Assembly (NCBI GenBank): GCA_018701105.1 | Contig: JABIWD010000033.1 | Coordinates: forward strand, 1 to 9,064 | Reading direction: 5' to 3' | DNA length: 9,064 bases | DNA from: Candidatus Uhrbacteria bacterium | GTDB lineage: Bacteria; Patescibacteriota; Patescibacteriia; UBA9934; UBA11717 | Shown: positions 4,276-9,064 of the stretch, piece after piece | How positions within the stretch are numbered: the first letter of the stretch is position 1 | Layout of the letters: each line of letters starts with the position of its first letter | The notes under the pieces: generated by a model | Told to the model about the DNA's origin: nothing | Databases searched by the model: none | The model's input: only the letters and a program-made list of their open reading frames with translations | Translations under genes and position numbers: made by a program

Positions 4276-6282
4276 ATGAAATTCAAGCTCAAATCAGAAT
4301 ATACACCAGCTGGTGACCAGCCGACCGCGATCAAAGAACTTGTTCGTGGTCTTAAACGTGGGGACTTACGCCAGACTTTGCTTGGTGTTACTGGTTCCGG
4401 AAAGACGTTTACGGTTGCGAACGTAATTAATGAGGTTCAGCGACCTACTCTTGTTGTAGCGCACAACAAAACGCTCGCGGCTCAGCTTTGCGCCGAGCTT
4501 AGGCAGTTCTTTCCTGATGCTGCCGTTGAGTACTTCGTTTCATACTACGACTACTATCAGCCCGAGGCGTATTTGCCACGTACGGATACTTTTATAGAAA
4601 AGGAAGCGCAGATCAATGACGAGATCGATCGTCTTCGTCACGCGACGACACAGGCGCTGCTATCGAGAAAAGATGTGATCATCGTCGCATCGGTTTCATG
4701 CATCTACTCAGTTGGATCACCAGACGAGTATCGCGCGTCGATGTTGCATATTGGCGAAGGGGAACAGCGTGAAGATATTATGCGGCAACTGATATCGATG
4801 CAGTTCGAGCGTACGAGCGCGGATCTTAAGCGAGGAAACTTTAGAGTTCGTGGCGACATCCTGGAGGTGATGCCGATGAACGAGGAGACGATTTATCGCG
4901 TTGAGTTCGAGAAGGCTCGCGTAATATCGATTCGAGAGCTCGAGGCAATCACTCGTCGATTCGTGAAAGACCATCACGAGATCTGGATGTTCCCTGCGAA
5001 ACACTTCATGACGGCGCCGTCGAGACTAGAGGGTGCACTTACCGGGATCGCGAACGAAAAGAAGAAACGTGTCGCGGAACTCGATAAAGAAGGGAAGCTG
5101 CTCGAAGCTGAGCGGATCAACCGTAGAACTACGCACGATCTCTCCATGATTCGTCAGACGGGATTTTGTAGCGGTATCGAGAACTATTCGCGATGGTTTG
5201 ATGGTCGCAGTCCGGGTGAACCGCCATTTACATTGCTAGATTTCTTTCCAGATGATTTCCTCACGATCATTGATGAATCTCATGTAACTGTTCCGCAGAT
5301 TCGCGGCATGTTGGCGGGGGACCAGGCTCGAAAAAAGAACTTGATCAACTTTGGGTTCCGATTACCGAGCGCGATCGATAACAGGCCGTTGAGTTATGAC
5401 GAGTTTGATAAGAGGATAGGTCAGGTGATCTATGCGTCAGCCACTCCGGGCGATTATGAGCTTGATCGCAGTGACCATGTTGCAGAGCAGGTGATTCGTC
5501 CAACAGGTTTGCTCGATCCCAAGATCGAAGTGCGACCTGTCACGGGAACAAAGGACTCGCCGGGACAAGTGGATGACCTGTTGCCACGAGTAAGAGAGAG
5601 AATCGACATCGGGGATCGTGTACTCGTCACAACCTTGACCAAGAAGATGGCCGAGGATTTGTCGCAGTACATGATGGATGAAGGATTCAAGGTCGGTTAC
5701 ATTCACAGCGACATCGTTACGCTCGAGCGTGTGGAGATATTGAATAGTTTCAGAAAAGGAGAGATTGAGGTGCTTGTTGGAGTAAACCTGTTGCGAGAAG
5801 GTCTCGATCTACCAGAAGTTAGTCTAGTAGCGATTCTCGACGCAGATAAAGAAGGCTTTCTTCGATCGGAGATGTCGTTGATTCAGACCATGGGTCGTGC
5901 GGCGCGAAACGTTAGGGGATCCGTTGTACTCTATGCAGACAAGGAGACTGGGAGCATGAAGCGCGCGATGAAGGAGACTGAGCGTCGTAGAAAGAAACAG
6001 ATGGCGTATAACAAGAAGCATGGTGTTACGCCCACGTCGACAAAGCGGGAGATATCGGATATTAGATCTATGGTTGGCGGAGAAGGGGATGTAAAGATTG
6101 ACGACATACTCAAGATCGAGCTTACCGCTGAGCCGCATGAGATCAAGGAGGTTATCGAAGAAAAGCAGTATGAGATGAAAGAGGCGGCGAAGGAGCTCGA
6201 CTTTGAGACGGCGGCTTTGTTGAGAGACGAGATAAAGGTACTTGAGGAGGAAATAAAAGGAGTCAAAAAACGCGACCAATAG
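4276..6282 (+). CDS. uvrB: Excinuclease ABC subunit B
   Basis: A 668-residue UvrB, full length for the family. UvrB receives damaged DNA from UvrA, verifies the lesion with its helicase-like motor and recruits UvrC. Landmarks are MKFKLKSEYTPAGDQPTAI (1-19), Walker A GVTGSGKT (37-44), the beta-hairpin region YYDYYQPEAYLP (90-101) that is inserted between the strands, Walker B DESH (333-336), the SATPGDYEL motif, LVGVNLLREGLDLPEVSLV, the arginine-finger motif GRAARN (from 540), and a C-terminal UVR/coiled-coil motif (about 640-660, ELDFETAALLRDEI) that binds UvrC. A TTG at 4219 in frame would add 19 residues, but these are encoded by the palindromic repeat and the family starts at MKF, so 4276 is preferred. 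The start has only a weak Shine-Dalgarno (AAGAAA). The last codons overlap the terminator of the convergent gene. Confidence 0.97.
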   Translation: MKFKLKSEYTPAGDQPTAIKELVRGLKRGDLRQTLLGVTGSGKTFTVANVINEVQRPTLVVAHNKTLAAQLCAELRQFFPDAAVEYFVSYYDYYQPEAYLPRTDTFIEKEAQINDEIDRLRHATTQALLSRKDVIIVASVSCIYSVGSPDEYRASMLHIGEGEQREDIMRQLISMQFERTSADLKRGNFRVRGDILEVMPMNEETIYRVEFEKARVISIRELEAITRRFVKDHHEIWMFPAKHFMTAPSRLEGALTGIANEKKKRVAELDKEGKLLEAERINRRTTHDLSMIRQTGFCSGIENYSRWFDGRSPGEPPFTLLDFFPDDFLTIIDESHVTVPQIRGMLAGDQARKKNLINFGFRLPSAIDNRPLSYDEFDKRIGQVIYASATPGDYELDRSDHVAEQVIRPTGLLDPKIEVRPVTGTKDSPGQVDDLLPRVRERIDIGDRVLVTTLTKKMAEDLSQYMMDEGFKVGYIHSDIVTLERVEILNSFRKGEIEVLVGVNLLREGLDLPEVSLVAILDADKEGFLRSEMSLIQTMGRAARNVRGSVVLYADKETGSMKRAMKETERRRKKQMAYNKKHGVTPTSTKREISDIRSMVGGEGDVKIDDILKIELTAEPHEIKEVIEEKQYEMKEAAKELDFETAALLRDEIKVLEEEIKGVKKRDQ

Positions 6283-6301
6283 CCCAGTCGGGATTGGTCG
6301 C
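6265..6301 (-). terminator. Intrinsic terminator of the minus-strand unknown gene, overlapping the end of uvrB
   Basis: GCGACCAAT (6272-6280) and ATTGGTCGC (6293-6301) form a 9-bp stem around a 12-nt loop. Read on the minus strand the stem is followed by CG and TTTTTT (plus A run 6265-6270). It begins 7 nt after the minus-strand stop and lies over the final codons and stop of uvrB. On the plus strand there is no T run, so it is not a canonical uvrB terminator. Confidence 0.75.
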
Positions 6302-6307
6302 CGCAGT

Positions 6308-6838
6308 CTAACGGGAGAACCTGCGTACGCACCTCAGGAGGAAGTCTCGTTCGCGGTCGTCGATCCACTTTGTGCGTTTCTCTGGAGCCATCGACTCTTC
6401 AATGGCTGCGATGTATGAGTAGGCCTTGATCGCGAGATCGAGATGCTCACGAGCTTCGGCTGAGCTGACGAAGTTGGCGCGTGTCAGCTCTTTGTAGAGC
6501 TCGTAGAGGCCTGCCATGTTCGTGAAGAACTGCCCTTTGCACTGCATGATGATGAGCGAAGCACCTCGTAGCGGTTCTAGCACCGTGCCTTTACCGAGAG
6601 CCATCGAGGCGTCATTGTCATGGCCGTTTCCGTCGTTTGGGGGAGTCGACGTGATGCAGCCGTTCTCCAGAGTGGGGATAACCCAGTACGCGAGGACAGT
6701 GTCTTGTTCGATCTCCGGACATTCCACGGGCTCTGGTTTCGAGAGAGGAATTGCTCCGCCGTATCCAGCAAGGAGTTCGCTCCACCACTCAGCAAGCGGC
6801 AGAGTTGAGTCTACTGATGGGAGGTCTGTGATATTCAT
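6308..6838 (-). CDS. Hypothetical protein between uvrB and uvrA
   Basis: A 176-residue protein I do not recognise. It seems soluble: no signal peptide and no membrane segment. The N-terminal half (1-100) has an acidic, proline-containing character with a low-complexity patch (PPNDGNGHDNDAS, 66-78) and a hydrophobic strand (GASLIIMQC, 92-100). The C-terminal half (about 104-155) looks helical (NMAGLYELYKELTRANF, AREHLDLAIKAYSYIAAIEE) and ends in a basic tail (DDRERDFLLRCVRRFSR). Four cysteines (40, 61, 100, 170) form no obvious metal site. Support that it is real: the only strong Shine-Dalgarno in the window (AAGGAGGG, plus 6842-6849, 3 nt before the ATG), a plausible promoter, and an intrinsic terminator just after its stop. 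It is antisense between two repair genes, but no link to repair can be read from the sequence. Confidence 0.8.
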   Translation of the reverse strand: MNITDLPSVDSTLPLAEWWSELLAGYGGAIPLSKPEPVECPEIEQDTVLAYWVIPTLENGCITSTPPNDGNGHDNDASMALGKGTVLEPLRGASLIIMQCKGQFFTNMAGLYELYKELTRANFVSSAEAREHLDLAIKAYSYIAAIEESMAPEKRTKWIDDRERDFLLRCVRRFSR

Positions 6839-6857
6839 AAACCCTCCTTCCGACCCA

Positions 6858-6886
6858 TTTTTACCAAAATGTTAATAAATTCGCAA
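6858..6886 (-). promoter_or_regulatory. Promoter of the minus-strand unknown gene
   Basis: On the minus strand TTGCGA (plus 6881-6886), a 17-nt spacer and TAAAAA (plus 6858-6863), with TGG just before the -10 element, give a plausible promoter with +1 near 6851. The leader would be about 13 nt and would contain the AAGGAGGG ribosome binding site. Confidence 0.5.
6870..6878 (+). promoter_or_regulatory. Possible extended -10 element for uvrA
   Basis: TGTTAATAA resembles the element before pyrD and would start transcription near 6885, about 50 nt before the uvrA ATG. There is no -35 hexamer. An alternative is GATAAC at 6926-6931, which would give a leaderless or nearly leaderless message. I cannot choose between them. 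No LexA-type palindrome and no Shine-Dalgarno are evident. Confidence 0.25.
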
Positions 6887-6935
6887 ATCAAATCAAAGAT
6901 CATCCGTAAAGGCTGGATCAGTGTGGATAACCATT

Positions 6936-9064
6936 ATGACTGACAAGATAATCATCAAAGGAGCCCGAGAACACAACTTAAAGAACGTAAGTTTAGAGCT
7001 CCCGCGGAACAAACTAGTATGTTTTACAGGACTTTCCGGATCGGGTAAGTCATCTTTGGCGTTCGATACAATCTTTGCTGAAGGTCAGCGTCGTTATGTT
7101 GAGTCATTATCGGCATATGCTCGCCAGTTCCTTGGACAGATGAAGCGGCCGGACGTGGATGACATTGTAGGTTTGTCGCCAGCGATCAGCATCGACCAGA
7201 AAGCGCATTCGCGGAACCCGCGATCAACTGTTGCGACGATTACGGAGGTTTATGACTATCTGCGCGTGCTGTATGCAAGGATAGGGCAGCCTCACTGTGT
7301 CACGTGTGACAAGGAGATTCAGAAGTTGACGCTAGACGAGATGGTAGATGTGATAGTGGGCGAGGCCAATGGCGAGTCTACTCAAATCATGGGTCCAGTT
7401 GTTCGTGGGCGGAAGGGTGAGTATTACCAAATGCTTTACGATCTTTATAACAGTGGTTTTGCGAAGGTTAGGATTGATGGAAAGATTCATCATCTGTCTC
7501 AGCAAATTAAGCTGTCTCGATATCAGAAGCACACGATTGAGGTGATTATCGATACTTTGACACCGGAGGAGATGAAGAAGATGAACAAAGCGACTCGTCA
7601 GCGAATTCATGAGGCAGTTGAGGCAGCGCTCGAGCACGGAGGTGATGTTATTAGCGTTTTGTTTGGCAAGAAACGTGAGAAGCTTTTGAGTTCTAAGTTC
7701 AGTTGTCCAGATGACGGATTCTCGTTTCCAGAGATTGAGCCGCGTCTATTTTCCTTCAACTCGCCATATGGAGCCTGTCAGGGATGTGACGGTATTGGAG
7801 CTGAGTCTTTGTTTTCTGATGCTATTTGTACAACTTGTGACGGTGATCGGCTTCGACCGGAGGCGATGCATGTGAGAATCGGAGGTAAGAACATTGCCGA
7901 GGTTACAGCTATGACGATCGATGACGCGCACGAGTTTTTGAGTAAACTCAAGCTCAATAAACAGAATGCGAAGATTGCGGAGAATATTTTGAGAGAAATC
8001 AAGAATAGGATCAAGTTTATGCTCGATGTTGGTATCGAGTATCTTACGTTGAACAGAAAGGCGGGAACATTGTCCGGTGGAGAGGCCCAGCGGATTCGGT
8101 TAGCATCACAAGTAGGATCAAAGCTTGTAGGAGCTATGTACGTGCTTGATGAGCCCACTATAGGTTTGCATCAGCGAGATAACGAGAAGTTGATTGCGAC
8201 ATTGAAAGACCTGCGTGATATAGGGAACACGATAATCGTCGTTGAGCATGATGAGGACACGATCCTCGCATCGGATTATATGGTGGAAATTGGTCCTGGT
8301 GCTGGAGTGCACGGTGGTGAGATTATTGCCGCGGGTGAGATGCCAGATGTTTTGGCTGACAAGAACTCGTTAACAGCTGCGTATTTGCGCGGTGACAAGA
8401 AGATAGACATTCCTGAGAACCGACGCAAGATAGGTCGTGATGCAATTCAGATTAAGGGTGCGTCGGAGAATAACTTGAAGAATATCAATGTCAACATCCC
8501 TTTGCGACGTTTTGTTTGTGTAACGGGAGTGTCAGGATCAGGTAAGTCGACATTGACAGAGGACATAATGTATCGGGCGCTGGCGAAGAAACTGACGGGG
8601 AAGGGCGGAAAAGTTGGGAAACATAGCACAATATTGGGAGCCGAGTATCTCGACAGGATCGAGCTGATCGATCAAAAGCCTATCGGACGGACTCCAAGAT
8701 CGAACCCAGCGACTTATACAGGTGCTTGGACTCCTATTCGTGAGCTTTTGGCAGCTACTGAGGAGGCGCGGTATCGAGCATACAAGCCCGGGAGGTTTAG
8801 CTTTAACACGCCTGGTGGTAGGTGCGAGAACTGTCAGGGTAACGGTTTGATTGGAATTGAGATGCACTTCTTGCCAACTGTTTATGTTGAATGTGACGTT
8901 TGTCACGGGAAACGATTCGATCGTGAGACGCTCGAGGTTGAGTGGAATGGTAAGAATGTATTCCAGATCCTCGAGATGACGATTGACGAAGGAACGGATT
9001 TCTTTAAGGAAGTTCCGATCGTGCACGATCGTTTTAAGGCAATGCAGGATGTTGGACTTGGATA
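6936..9064 (+). CDS. uvrA: Excinuclease ABC subunit A, 3' end beyond the window, insertion domain apparently absent
   Basis: My translation gives 709 codons from ATG at 6936; UvrA is usually 940-960 aa. UvrA is the dimeric ABC-type ATPase that finds lesions and loads UvrB. Present are Walker A1 GLSGSGKSS (32-40), SLSAYARQFL (57-66), the UvrB-binding domain (roughly 117-250), the first zinc module at 257-284, LSGGEAQRIRLASQVGSKL (379-397), Walker B VLDEPTIGLHQRD (403-415), the switch His VVEHDED (435-441), Walker A2 GVSGSGKST (531-539), and the C-terminal zinc finger C630-x2-C633-x19-C653-x2-C656. The second signature and Walker B lie past the edge. Two oddities: the first zinc module reads CPDDG, with Asp260 where E. 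coli has Cys and Bacillus-type proteins have His; and only 13 residues separate Cys284 from Cys298, where other UvrAs have roughly 110 more, the insertion domain. The UvrB-binding domain argues against the UvrA2 class. Confidence 0.96.
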   Translation, partial: MTDKIIIKGAREHNLKNVSLELPRNKLVCFTGLSGSGKSSLAFDTIFAEGQRRYVESLSAYARQFLGQMKRPDVDDIVGLSPAISIDQKAHSRNPRSTVATITEVYDYLRVLYARIGQPHCVTCDKEIQKLTLDEMVDVIVGEANGESTQIMGPVVRGRKGEYYQMLYDLYNSGFAKVRIDGKIHHLSQQIKLSRYQKHTIEVIIDTLTPEEMKKMNKATRQRIHEAVEAALEHGGDVISVLFGKKREKLLSSKFSCPDDGFSFPEIEPRLFSFNSPYGACQGCDGIGAESLFSDAICTTCDGDRLRPEAMHVRIGGKNIAEVTAMTIDDAHEFLSKLKLNKQNAKIAENILREIKNRIKFMLDVGIEYLTLNRKAGTLSGGEAQRIRLASQVGSKLVGAMYVLDEPTIGLHQRDNEKLIATLKDLRDIGNTIIVVEHDEDTILASDYMVEIGPGAGVHGGEIIAAGEMPDVLADKNSLTAAYLRGDKKIDIPENRRKIGRDAIQIKGASENNLKNINVNIPLRRFVCVTGVSGSGKSTLTEDIMYRALAKKLTGKGGKVGKHSTILGAEYLDRIELIDQKPIGRTPRSNPATYTGAWTPIRELLAATEEARYRAYKPGRFSFNTPGGRCENCQGNGLIGIEMHFLPTVYVECDVCHGKRFDRETLEVEWNGKNVFQILEMTIDEGTDFFKEVPIVHDRFKAMQDVGLG

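Noticed and set aside
6516..6875. Plus-strand 119-codon frame antisense to the unknown gene
   Set aside because: The minus-strand frame has promoter, Shine-Dalgarno and terminator; this one has none and runs through the opposite promoter.
8538..9026. Minus-strand 162-codon frame inside uvrA
   Set aside because: It is fully antisense to the conserved ATPase and zinc-finger region of uvrA; codon shadow.

Overview
The window reads as ordinary bacterial chromosome carrying housekeeping genes. No phage, insertion sequence, CRISPR array or rRNA is visible. Several traits suggest a reduced-genome lineage such as Patescibacteria (CPR), possibly Saccharibacteria-like, but this is inference from protein style. 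The traits are short or trimmed versions of universal proteins (a TruB with no visible PUA domain, a UvrA missing about 110 residues), a DHH phosphoesterase with altered metal ligands, a very short GIY-YIG protein, overlapping or abutting genes, and weak or absent Shine-Dalgarno sites at most starts. The large genes contain no in-frame TGA, and TGA ends the GIY-YIG gene, so TGA appears to be a stop here, unlike in Gracilibacteria/SR1.

Layout. Positions 1-1011 hold a minus-strand pair: a GIY-YIG endonuclease-like gene followed 1 nt later by a family II pyrophosphatase-like DHH/DHHA2 gene that runs off the left edge. Next come a minus-strand tRNA-Gln(UUG) with promoter and terminator, then a plus-strand cold-shock gene with a strong promoter, a structured leader and a terminator. 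A plus-strand pair follows, pyrD and truB, overlapping by 10 nt. truB converges with minus-strand greA (8 nt tail-to-tail overlap). greA diverges from uvrB across a 258-nt gap that holds opposing promoters, a terminator-like hairpin and a long palindromic repeat. A minus-strand unknown gene (6308-6838) separates uvrB from uvrA, which runs off the right edge.

How the genes relate. uvrA and uvrB encode the damage-recognition and loading subunits of nucleotide excision repair; they are neighbours but not co-transcribed, because the unknown gene lies antisense between them. pyrD (pyrimidine synthesis) and truB (tRNA pseudouridine-55) share a transcript. greA rescues stalled RNA polymerase. Two genes (GIY-YIG, pyrD) have an extended -10 element placed so that transcription would begin on the start codon, and greA is close to this, suggesting leaderless mRNAs. 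csp and uvrB instead have consensus promoters and long structured leaders, and the unknown gene has the only strong Shine-Dalgarno site.

The points most worth a second look are the UvrA apparently lacking its insertion domain, the PyrD with a class 2 scaffold but a class 1B-like active-site loop, the PPase-like protein with replaced ligands, the terminator-like leaders of csp and uvrB, and the leaderless promoter pattern. I see no clear new multi-gene system.
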